From: Prorocentrum cordatum
Lineage: Eukaryota; Sar; Dinophyceae; Prorocentrales; Prorocentraceae
Length of the DNA: 62,000 nt
Direction of reading: 5' to 3'
NCBI GenBank assembly: GCA_963575745.1
Contig: CAUYUJ010013892.1
Coordinates: 5,001 to 67,000, forward strand
Part shown: piece after piece, positions 52,916-62,000 of the stretch
Layout: each line of letters starts with the position of its first letter
Position numbering within the stretch: the stretch's first letter is position 1
Notes under the pieces: model-generated
Seen by the model: only the letters and a program-made list of their open reading frames with translations
Told to the model about the DNA's origin: nothing
Databases searched by the model: none
Made by a program: the position numbers and the translations under genes

Positions 52916-54548
52916 GCTCTGCCAATTGGGCTTTCGCACGACCCCTTTGAGAATCCACGCCGGAAGCTCGAACATCATATATGTGGCGGCTGCACGGATG
53001 GAGGGCGGCTCCTGGTCAACACAAGGGCTCTCGCTCGAGACCTCCACGAGGCCGGGAGCCCGCAGTGTCCGCTGGTGCCACGAGTTCACGGAGGGGGCCG
53101 GTCCTCTGTCGTAACGGGGGTATCGCTGGACATCTTAGGGAGCTGGATGCTCATAACTGCTCGCAGCCAGGGCTGTCTGGCAGAAGGAGGCGGCTTCGCC
53201 TGAGTGGCAGACCCAAGCGGTGCTGGTCTTCCAGGAGGACGCTCCTTGTAGTGAAGGGGAAGGCTTGTAGGGACTTATGAGGAGGGAAATTGGGACGGGA
53301 TGGTGTATTGCAGCATCGTTGGTGCATCTTGCGTTTGTTCTGGTTGTCCTCCTCCTTCTTCTCCTCCTCCTCCTCCTACTCCTTTCCTCCGGACCCGCTC
53401 ATCCTGCCCCCACCCCTTCGGGTGGCTGACAACTCTCGTTTTGGACCCTCCTCTTCTAATCGAACACCCACCTCTACCCCGCAGGAACAAAAGCACTTCC
53501 GCGAATGTATACTAACTATGGTGGATGCTACCTCGATGCTGTATCGATGCCATCTGCAGTCCTATATCCACGCCCTCTGGAGGATGCATGGATGCGATAT
53601 CAATGATATTTGGATCGCATCCCAATGCTGCATGGACGGTGTCTGGGTGAGACCTAGACGCTCTGTGGGTGCTATCTGGATGCTATCTCGCCGAGGAGCA
53701 CCCGTCGCTACCTCGCCGCGGGGCACGGAGTCCGCCGCCCTTTGCGGGATCTTGAAAATGTCCTATTGTTACACGGACGGAGCACATATTGCTCGCACAG
53801 CGGGGCTGTCGCGTGGGCTCCGCGCGAACTCCACTTGCGATCTCTACATGCTGTACATTTGCAGGGTGGTTCCTATTCAAATTGCGGTTCCCGCGGCAAT
53901 CCCGAGCTTCACGCTCCAATGTTCAAGGATGAGCAACAGCTATACGAATGGAGGCGGATCCTTGTTTCGTATGGGGCTCTCACCTGAGACTTCCTCCAAC
54001 TTTCTGACAAGAGCAATGAAAACATGTACCGCTCTTGAACGAGCACTTTCTGGCAGAACACTTTCTGACAGAGCACGGATGGAAGCAGATCCTTTTCAAG
54101 ACGGAACTCTCGCTGAAACCGTCCTAGAAGATGTATGACCTTATCACCCTGCATTTCTCGTACCTGAAAGATGCAACATGAATCCTTGACAAAACGGAGT
54201 CTCGTATGAACGGCAGGCCCATGTGGCTCCTGCCTGTCAAGGGGGGCGGACCGGTGTAGGGACTCATGAGGAGAACACGTGGGACGACAGGGTGTATTGC
54301 AACTTCGTCCTCCTCCTTCTCTTGTGTCCCATCCACGGCCTGATGCCCTCCTCCCATCCACCCTCCCCGCAGAACTCGTCACAGAAGGCCCTGGCGGCAC
54401 CCAATGTAGAAACCGAGACGGGCCCGAAGATGGCCCACGATCGCCAAGAACACATTCGAGGGCTGGCCCGAGAAGACGTCCCCCCCAAAGGGCGGGGCAC
54501 CGATGGAGACTTCATTGACTGCGGGTCGGTGACTCGGGCGGGCGCTGT
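52916..54548. other. No supported gene; GATGC-rich patch
   Basis: 53515-53700 is rich in GGATGC/GATGCTATC steps. A short CCT tract lies at 53347-53390. At 54030-54065 the segment GAGCACTTTCTGACAGA-like is locally duplicated (CTTTCTGGCAGAACA/CTTTCTGACAGAGCA). No motif in any frame. Confidence 0.5.
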
Positions 54549-55785
54549 ATCATGACGTCGACGACGGCGTAAACAGAGATGAGAGTAGTGATGGTGGTGA
54601 CGATGCTGACGATGCTGACGATGACGACGGCCAGGCCAACGACGGTGCCGATGTTGGCCACGCCGATGACGATGATGGTGTTGACGTGTCGGTGATGAAG
54701 GTGCTAGAAAGGATTTCGGCACGCGCGCGCGCGCGGCCGACGCGCGCGAATGGCCCGCATGGTGCGATTTCACAGTGATCGTGCCCCCAACTGCGCAAGG
54801 GCGTCCGAATGACTCCGACGTGCGAGCGGGCGAGAGGCCCGCGTGGCCGCAGTTGGCGAACATGCGGAAACGCCGATGGTCCCCCGAAGACCTGGCAAGA
54901 GCGCTCGCGCAGGTCTGTTTGAAACGAAGAATTGCACAGCCCTTGGTTTCAGATATTTTCGGGACCCTGGATCTTGAAATCCCCACGGGGACTGCAGTTT
55001 TGAAGGAGTTCGACATGCGCGCACGGCGGCACGTGCGTGTAGATGTTGTCAACTTGGCTGCAAGGGAAGATTGGGAACTGTGGAGTGTTTGATAAACGAG
55101 TGCGTGTGTGTGTGTGCGCAAAGTGTCACTTGACATGGATGAAAGGGATTGGGGCGTAATGGGACTCCCTGGGATGGTCTGGATTAAAAAAAGGGAAATA
55201 AACGGTGACCCAAAATCATACAGACATTGTGCGACCCAGGGGGTACCGATACACAGTTGGGAGAAGAGAGTATGTCCCTTGTCAGAAGGATAATCAATGT
55301 GGTGCGAGCTATGTGTCAGCTATGTGGTACAACTCCGCAAACAGTGCCTGCACGTATGGGGGTCGAACCCAGGGGATAACGAATTGAGCCTGAAGGCCGT
55401 TCGGCAACTATGTCGTCGCCGTCGCCATCCCGTCGTCGCCCGTCGCCTGGACCTGAAAGTCGGTCTGGCGGCTACGTAGTCGCCGTCGCCGCTCCGACCC
55501 TGCCAAAATCGAACTACGAAGACTGTGCCGCATACGTTGCACCACCGAGATTCTCCTTTCTTTTTAGAAAAAGGTTCTACCACTCTCCCCCCGCTGGGGT
55601 TAAAGACCCCCTGTTCGTATTGCAATTCACATCTGGTTCTGCCTCATCGTCCATCCTGAATGTGAATTTACACCATCCAAAAGGGGCCGGTATCGCCCCC
55701 CCCCCCCCGCCATCCTTTGCAAAAATTGTTATGCGCGCGCACAGGTTTATCAACTCATAGGTTACCAAGAATCCTTTGCAACAAA
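54549..55785. other. GAC/GAT tract and GCGCGC segments; no gene
   Basis: 54590-54700 is a GATGCTGACGATGACGACGG-type tract. 54713-54745 has GGATTTCGGCACGCGCGCGC, related to the repeat at 55786-56276. 55390-55490 repeats GTCGTCGCCGTCGCC. No coding motif. Confidence 0.5.
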
Positions 55786-56276
55786 TGAGACTAAGTGCGC
55801 ACGCGCGCGTCGTCGCACGCGCATGCCGAAATCCTTCGAGAACCATGAGTTTCGGAAGGATTTCGAAATCGAGTGTCCAAACAAAAAACACTGAATTTCG
55901 CAATGCGTTTTTTAAAACATCTTCTCAGAAACAATGGCTACACGGGCTTCGGGCGCGCATGTCGAAATCGTTCTAACGCCCTTGCGCGCGTGCCGTCGCG
56001 AGAATCCTCTGCAAGCAATGAGACGGAGTGAGCGCGCGCCGTCACGCGCGCATGCCGACATCCTTCAAAAACTGTTTGGTTTCGGAGGGATCTCAAAATC
56101 GAGTGTCCAAAAACATGTATAACAGAAAACAAGGTTCCGCAACGCAGATTTTCAATAAAAGCGTGCGCGCGCTCTTGCGAATTCTTAAGGAAACCATACG
56201 TGTTTCAATATTTGCAAAAAAAGGCCTCGCGCGCGCATGTCGACATCGTTCGAACGCCCTCCCGCGCGTGCTGCGG
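55786..56276 (+). repeat. About 235-bp tandem repeat with GCGCGC core
   Basis: Two units (55786-56019, 56020-56276) share in order: AATGAGAC, CGCGCGCATGCCGAAATCC (second unit GACATCC), GTTTCGGA, TCAAAATCGAGTGTCCAAA, CGCAA.GC, CGCGCATGTCGA and CGCGCGTGC. The end of a third unit is at about 55735-55785 (AGAATCCTTTGCAA). Alternating GC steps favour Z-DNA. Confidence 0.75.
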
Positions 56277-56325
56277 TGGCACGAGCCGTGTCAAATAACG
56301 AAGGTGCGCCGCTGGATCTCCCCAA

Positions 56326-56520
56326 GGGGGGGGGGTTAGGACCCCCCCCCCCCTTCCCCGATCCGTCGTCGGGCCCTCCCCCCCTCCCCCCCTTCCCCGA
56401 TCCGTCGTCGGGGACCCCCCCCCTCTCCCCCCTTTCCCCGACCGTCGTCGGGGAACCCCCCCCCCCCCCCTTTCAAAGGGGGGGGGGTCCGAACCCCCCA
56501 CCCCCCCTCCCTTTCGCCAC
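56326..56520. repeat. Poly-G/poly-C hairpin cluster, left flank of heptamer satellite
   Basis: AAGGGGGGGGGGTTAGGACC with a C run and TT is one hairpin; CAAAGGGGGGGGGGTCCG with a C run is another. Between them CCCCGATCCGTCGTCGGG and close variants recur three times. The same hairpin type recurs at 57897-58168. Confidence 0.8.
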
Positions 56521-56544
56521 GCCGCCCCCTGACTCCGGAACCCG

Positions 56545-56625
56545 ACCCCCGCCACCCCTACCCCTAGTCCTCACCCCAACCCAAACCCCTAATCCTAACC
56601 CCAAACACTAACCCCAGCCCAAGAG
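56545..56625. repeat. Degenerate telomere-like CCCTAA/CCCAA repeats
   Basis: CCCCTAGTCCTCACCCCAAC, CCCAAACCCCTAATCCTAAC and CCCCAAACACTAACCCCAG. Close to CCCTAAA-type telomere repeats, though no run of exact units exists. It leads directly into the heptamer satellite. Confidence 0.55.
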
Positions 56626-57892
56626 CACTCACTACTCATTACTCACTACCCACTACTGACTACTCGCTATTCGGTACTCACGTCTCACTACCCCCTACTC
56701 ACTACTCACTATCCACTACTCACTACCCACCACCCACTACTCGCTACTCACTGCTCCCTCCTCCCTACTCCTCCTCCTCCCTACTCACTACTCACTACTC
56801 ACCCCTCGCCCCTCACTACCCACTACTCAATATTCACTACTCACTAAGCTCTACTCACTAGTCCCTACTCACTAACCACTACTCATTACCCACCCACCCA
56901 CCCACTATCCACTACTCACTACTGACTACTAACTACTCATTGCCCACAACTCACTAATCACTACCCACTACTCGCTACTCACTACTCCCTACACAATACT
57001 GACTACACAGTGCTCAGTACTCACTACTCGCTACTCAATACTCACTACTCACTCCCCACTACTCACTATTCACTACTCACTACTTGCTACTCCCTACTCA
57101 CCAGTCACTACAAAGTCTCTAGTTACTAGTTACAACTCACCAGCCACTAGTCACTACTCACTACCCACTACCCACGACTCACCAATCGCTACTAACTACC
57201 CACTATTCGCTACCCACTTCGTACTACTCACTGCTCACTACTCCCTACTCCCTACTCGCTACTCACTACTCGCTACTCCCTACTCGTCACTCACTAATCA
57301 CTACCCACTACTCACTACTGACTACTCCCTACTCACTACTCACTACTCACTACGCCCTACTCGCTCCTCACTACTCATTACTCGCTACTCCCTCCTCGCA
57401 ACTCACTACTCACTACCCACTGCCACTACCCACTACTCTCTACTCTCTATTCATCACTGCTCACTACTCACTACGCACTACGTACTACTCAATACTTACT
57501 ACTCACTACTTTCTACTCACTACTCACTACTCGCTACTCACTACTCACTACTCATTACTCACTACTCACTACTCACTACTCACCACTCACTACTCACTAC
57601 TCACTACGCGCTACGCACTACCCACTACTCACCACTCACTACTCACTACCCACCACCCACTACTCACTACGCACTAACTCACTACCCTCTACTCATAACT
57701 CACTACTCCCTACTTAGTACCCACTACTCGCTACTCGCTACTCACTACTAACTACTCGCCACTCACTACTCACTTATCAGTTCACACTACTCCCTATTCA
57801 CTACTCCCTACTCCCTATTCGCTCACTACTCATTACGCACAAACTCACTACTCACTACTCACCACTCCCAACTCCCAACTCCGCACTCCCTA
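56622..57892 (+). repeat. 1.27-kb heptanucleotide satellite CTACTCA
   Basis: About 180 units of a seven-base repeat, consensus CTACTCA, with frequent single-base variants (CTACCCA, CTACTCG, CTATTCA, CTACGCA) and occasional phase slips. No open frame of note and no other feature inside. One strand is almost free of G. Confidence 0.95.
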
Positions 57893-57896
57893 CACG

Positions 57897-58168
57897 CGGG
57901 GGGGGGGGGGGGGTCCGACCCCCCCCCCCCCCTCCCCCCCTCCTCTTTCCAACGCCAAGGGGGGAGGGGGGGGGGGTCAGGACACCCCCCCCTCCCCTCC
58001 TTCAAGGGAAGGAGGGAGGGGGGTCGGGACCCCTCCCTCCCCCCCCCCCCCCCCCCCCCCCTCATCTTAAGGAAGGGCAGGGAAGGAGGGGGGGGGGGTC
58101 GGGACCTCCCCCTCCCCCCCCCCTGGGAGGGGGGGGGTCCAATCCCCCCCCCCCCCCCCCCCCCCCTT
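57897..58168. repeat. Poly-G/poly-C hairpin cluster, right flank
   Basis: At least five G-run, short spacer, C-run hairpins in tandem. The spacers are TCCGAC, TCAGGACA, TCGGGAC, TCGGGAC and TCCAAT; links such as CTCATCTTAAGG lie between. They are separated by 30-60 bases. Confidence 0.85.
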
Positions 58169-58199
58169 TTAATGTATTCAGGGAGATCCACTGGCGCAC

Positions 58200-58974
58200 T
58201 TTCACACCATGCGAGCCACTCTCGCGAGTCTGCCGCGCGCGCATTTCGAGTTTCTCCCAAACCTTCACCGACGCGAAGGCGCCGACATCGTCGTCGGCGT
58301 GGTTAGCATCGGCGTCGTCACTGGCTGCCCCGTCGTCGCTGTCAGCATCGTCGCCAGCGTCGCTACTATCATCATCGTGTCTACCGTTGTATACGTTGCC
58401 ATGATACCGTACCCGCCGAAGCCGCCGACTCGCGCTGAAGTGCCCGCTGAGATGTGCCGAACGGCCAGCGCCAACGCTTTCGCGTCGGCCGTGCCAAATT
58501 TGCTGGCCGCTGCGCGCGCGAGCGTGCGCGGGCTAGCGCGGCCGCAGAAATGCACCAGCCAGCGCTAAGCACTCATCGCAATCGCCGCCGCATGAGGTTT
58601 GCAAACCAAGTTGCGGGTGGGTGGGTGGGATGTTTGCGCGAGCAATGGAATGGGCAACTCACTGCGAACAGACATTAATTGCACCCATAGGTAGCACCAC
58701 GTAGATTGCAACACGTGGCGCACAATACCCAGACCCTTCTCGTGGGACGCGTGGGTCGAGCCCCTTGCTCGAAGCAGATCTGGGTGAACGTGGTGCCGCG
58801 GTGTGCATTCCGAATGTTGCGCAGGGCTCTCTTGGCGGCTTGCTGCGGGGAGAGCGTCCAGTCCGACTCCACCGTCGTTGGGGGCATCGGGGATTCAACA
58901 GTTTTGCAGAGTACTTTTTCCACTGCGCCATCACCTACCTGCTCTGAGGACTTCGTCGAGGACCCACTGGAAGC
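58200..58974 (+). other. Region upstream of the OTU reading frame
   Basis: 58265-58400 is a CGTCGTC/GTCGCC tract giving a Val/Ile-rich frame, not trusted as a gene. 58800-58990 has protein-like text (FRMLRRALLAACCGE, then SEDFVEDPLEACK) that appears to join the next frame at about 58980 after an indel or mini-intron (LEACK to KGRRRDLAGE). The true start is not resolved. Confidence 0.45.
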
Positions 58975-60106
58975 TTGCAAGGTTCGAAGGTGAAGGGGCG
59001 CCGACGAGATCTTGCGGGCGAGATCCAGAGGACGCAGGGGTCACTTCGATCCCACGCGGGGAGGGTAGGAAGTGGCTTTCAGACCAGGCGCCAACAGTAC
59101 CGACAGCAGCGCGGGCCGCTGCGGTTGGAGGACGTCAGGGCGCTACTCATGAAGGTCGATGAGTCGGGCTACCAGCCCACGAACGTGTAAGCCCGCGAGA
59201 AGCTGCAGCAGCTGACCGGCCGACCTGCCATCACTACTTCCACTACTTCGCCGCCCTCCTGGGGTCAGACGGCGAAGCAGCCGCGGCGGCAGCAGAAGGA
59301 CATCTGGGTTGTCACGAGCCAGTGGAGCGGCGACTGCCCGATCTGGTCCGCGAAGCGGCTGCAGGATTGCAATTGCGAGCGCCCTCCCCTCATTGCTTGC
59401 CAGAACGAGAAGGAGCGCGACGCCGCGCGGCTGTGGCTGGGCGCCTTGGGAGGTGCCGAGCGCTCTGCCACCATTCCCATCTTCAACGTGCAGCGCGTCT
59501 TGGAGGGCTCCGCCGTTGGTGACGAGCTGGTGGAGGCTCCACAGGGTAGGGGTACGGCGACTCAGCGGTGCCTCATCCTGGAGCTAAGTGATTCCCCTCC
59601 GAAGCGGGCGGGCCTCCATGCTGGTGTGCAGGGCGACAAGCCCATCCAGAATGCGACGAACCTCAAGACCGTGTAGGTGCGTCTCACGGTGGCGCGGGAC
59701 TTTGCTGCTGACGATCCTTGTGCATGTGCTGCCCAGCGCCCAGTGGCTTTGGCGGCGCTCATCTTCAACGCGGACCTTCAGAAGCAAGTGCTGAAAGTCA
59801 ATGGCGCGCTCAACTACGAGGGTGAGCTGACCTGCTTGCTCATTATGAAGTCCTCCCTGGATCGGTTCATGCAGTTCGTGCTTGCGGGCGGAGTGTTCTT
59901 AAACCTCCTGAGCCCAAAGTTAGTCCCGCGGCGGTTCAAGCAGCGACGGGCTGAACCCGCCGAGGCCTACATTGCCCGCGTCACGACGGGTGCCAAGACA
60001 GTAGCTGGGCGCCTTCGTTACCGCCCATCTGAAGACGCTTCTCTGGACGTTCTCTCGGGCCAGGCCCCAGCCACCGACGCCCTCCCCAGGTGGTGTGCTT
60101 TGAACG
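58975..60106 (+). pseudogene. Retroelement-like polyprotein, N-terminal part, with two in-frame stops
   Basis: One frame stays protein-like for about 1.1 kb: KGRRRDLAGEIQRTQGSLRS, LRLEDVRALLMKVDESGYQP, AREKLQQLTGRP, KDIWVVTSQWSGDCPIWSAK, PLIACQNEKERDAARLWLGA, VRLTVARDFAADD, FNADLQKQVLKVNGALNYEG and CLLIMKSSLDRFMQFVLAGG. It is crossed by TAA at 59188-59190 (PTNV*AREKL) and TAG at 59674-59676 (LKTV*VRLTV), with no shift at either. I recognise no domain. Position before an OTU protease suggests a structural (gag-like) or linker region. It could be a decayed retroelement, a pseudogene, or a gene that reads TAA/TAG as sense. Confidence 0.55.
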
Positions 60107-60480
60107 CGCCAGATTCTTGGATTGGCCAAGTAGCATGGCCTCACTAACATCAGTAAGGCACATCGTGCAGGACGCCATCGCTGGCTCTTCAGAGCTGACT
60201 TGGCGGCAGGCCGCACGGGCGCCGACAGGATCTACAATTTTGCCAGCGGCATCTTGGTGCCCTTGGCTTACATCAGCGCGGGCGACAAGAAGAAGGCTCG
60301 TACTTCTAAGCCTGCCTCGTCCTGGGGTGCCGCGCAGCCGCTCGCAAGCCTCCACCTCGCGCGGTACGCCAGCGAGGGCGCGGTACCGACTCAGCCCGCT
60401 ACTGCTGGAGAGGCGCCTGGTGGTGGCCTTCGTGTAGTGCAAGTGGAAGGCCGCCAGCTGGGGTCGTCGGAAGACGCGCC
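60107..60480 (+). pseudogene. Continuation in a second frame, with an in-frame TAG
   Basis: After a frame change near 60100 the text continues RQILGLAK, TAG at 60131-60133, HGLTNISKAHRAGRHRWLFR, ADLAAGRTGADRIYNFASGI, LVPLAYISAGDKKKART and LRVVQVEGRQLGSSEDAP. It runs into a tract of 24 C at 60479-60502. The next domain lies in the earlier frame, so a change in length of the C tract explains the second shift. Confidence 0.5.
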
Positions 60481-60502
60481 CCCCCCCCCCCCCCCCCCCC
60501 CC

Positions 60503-62000
60503 GGCAGCGCGCCCGCTGTGCTGCGAAAGCTCCCTGGGCGGACAGCTTCAAGGACGTGGAGTGTGGAGGTGGCGGCGACTGCTTCTTCCTCTGCGTTGGT
60601 CAAGCTCCCCGCGAAGCTTCGGCCGCCCCCGAGCTTCTTGCTGCAGGTGGCGATCAGCCAGGAGGTAAGGTTCAAGCTCAGCTTCGACTTCTTGTTGCCG
60701 CGGAGTTGAAGAAGCATCCCGATAACTGCGGGGCCGCCGCGCAGATGACCGAAGCCGCGGCGAAGGCTGGCTGTCTTGCGAGCACGGCCGTGCTCCGAGC
60801 CACGGCCCAGGCGGCCATGGTGGACGTCGACGTCTAAAAATTCAACGCGACGGATGACCGCGGGGCGCTCTACACGGGGCCCACGGCGAGAACCCTGCAG
60901 AGTAAGCGACCACTGGTGTGGTTGGCGCTCCAGAACAAGCGTTGCAAGTTGCTTCTGATGACTACGGCGCTGCCGGCGGCAGTGGACACCACATGGCGTG
61001 AACAAGCTTGGCCTTGCCCCGACGTCTTCACAGGGGGAAGTCAACTGAGTGGCGGTGGTAAGTCTGTCGTGAGCGCGTCGAAGGAGATGGAGGATGATGC
61101 CAGATCGTTCTTGGGAGTTCCGAAGTCTCCACGATCTTCTCAGAGAGCTCTTTCTAAGAAGGCGCGCAGTTTCTCGGGCATCTCAGAGGCTGGAAATCCC
61201 CCCGAGGAAGCTGCGCCTGCTGCCGCGCACGACGGCCCAGGAGCTCACCTCTGTTGCCCTACGCCAGGTTGCGGATGGAGGCCGGCTGCCGACAACCATC
61301 CCCGACGACTTCAGCAAGCTCGAGCTCGCTGGCGCTACTGTGTCGGTGAGCCTCCACCTACCCGCGCCCCCCTTGGAGCTTACCGAGGAAGAAACAGGGT
61401 CACTGCTGGGGCTGCTGCGCGAGCGGTGCGTCGCATCGCCTGGCAGAAGTACAAAATGTGGCATGACAAACTGATGCTCTGCAAGACGCCAGAGGAGGCG
61501 GGAGCGACCACCTGGCGCTCCACCAAGTTTGTTACTGAATAAACTTGCTCCCGCTGTGGGGCATCTAAGCCGATCCACCGCCTCAGGAACCGACCCTGCA
61601 GCAAAAGGACCCACGGGGGCGTCGCCATGATCCAGCTGATGGACTTCCGCATCGGCCCTAGGGAGCGGAGGAGGAGGAAGGTGATCAGGGGCGCCATTAT
61701 CTACAAGCACCGCCACAAGCCCGAGCGCAAGGAGCGGCAAAGGCAACAGAAGGCAGAGCGCATGCAAGACCCCGCCTACATGGCTCAGGTCAGGGCGCGC
61801 GAGCTGATCAGCAGGAGGAAGACCAGGGCGCGCAAGCGTGCAGCGCTGCGACGGGCTGGACTTCCTCTTCCAGTCTCACGTCTGGTCAGGAGGCGCCCTG
61901 CGGCGGCGACGCCCTCAACTGGACTAGCTCCCACATGTTTCACTGCTCGGCCAGTTCAACGTCGCCGGGCACGCCATTCACGCGCTGAAGACCCACTGGT
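60503..62000 (+). pseudogene. OTU-like cysteine protease and basic C-terminal region, runs off the edge
   Basis: The frame after the C tract reads RQRARCAAKAPWADSFKDVE then CGGGGDCFFLCVGQ, the OTU-family DGxCxF-type catalytic Cys block with G in place of the first D (GGGGDC). Next come LRLLVAAELKKHPDN, TAA at 60835-60837, KFNATDDRGALYTGPTARTL, RPLVWLALQNKRCKLLLM, RRIAWQKYKMWHDKLMLCKT and STKFVTE. TAA at 61540-61542 is followed without shift by TCSRCGASKPIHRLRNRPC, IQLMDFRIGPRERRRRKVIR, YKHRHKPERKERQRQQKAER and basic sequence open to the window end. OTU proteases occur in Dualen-type non-LTR retrotransposons, so endonuclease and RT domains may lie beyond 62000. The catalytic His was not placed with confidence. 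Confidence 0.6.

Noticed and set aside
55340-55400. Possible tRNA 3' half (GGGGGTCGAACCCAGGGG)
   Set aside because: The T-arm-like stem is not matched by acceptor, D and anticodon stems upstream.
58209-58568. 119-residue Val/Ile-rich frame that looks membrane-spanning
   Set aside because: It is read mostly from a GTCGTC/GTCGCC tract, and similar tracts recur at 51.8 and 54.6 kb.

Overview
The window looks like nuclear DNA of a core dinoflagellate. The reasons are GC-rich sequence, very long CCT/GGA, CAG-type and GAT-type tracts, sparse genes in short frame-shifted pieces, many small inverted-repeat elements, LINE-type reverse transcriptase relics, and a large transposase-like family that I recall as common in dinoflagellate proteomes. 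A large-genome lineage such as Prorocentrum would fit, but nothing here fixes the species. No rRNA, tRNA, CRISPR array or complete spliced-leader relic was found by eye. No intact single-exon gene is present.

Layout. 1-0.9 kb: no gene. 1.8-6.2 kb (+): a decayed LINE-like retrotransposon with endonuclease, reverse transcriptase (YADD), C2H2 fingers and a conserved tail. 6.2-21 kb: microsatellites, composite repeats of degenerate CCAAGAGG arrays followed by (CCT)n, a 90-bp array, a 1.2-kb CCTCAG hexamer block, a 73-bp array, and several families of hairpin or terminal-inverted-repeat (TIR) elements. 21.8-23.9 kb (-): a transposase-like pseudogene broken by frameshifts. 25.4-29.8 kb (-): two co-oriented sets of exons that look like real host coding sequence, with low-complexity introns. 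30-36 kb: small TIR elements, some nested. 37.1-41.3 kb: a 90-bp minisatellite carrying a NotI site in most units, in two blocks inside a larger duplication. 41-56 kb: more dispersed elements, including a 1.3-kb TIR element without a gene. 56.3-58.2 kb: a 1.27-kb heptanucleotide satellite bracketed by poly-G/poly-C hairpins. 58.9-62 kb (+): a long OTU-protease-bearing reading frame, probably the first part of a Dualen-like retrotransposon, running off the window edge.

The mobile elements explain most of the sequence. Small TIR elements land in each other (a GGACAGA element in a hairpin element at 44.2 kb; a TTCTTAGAAC element in an F repeat at 31.7 kb) and in a minisatellite (8.4 kb). The most unusual signal is the 58.9-62 kb reading frame. 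Its coding continuity is strong, yet it is crossed by five in-frame stops, all TAA or TAG and none TGA, as expected if they stand where glutamine codons were or are read as glutamine. Decay is the simpler explanation, but the point can be tested.
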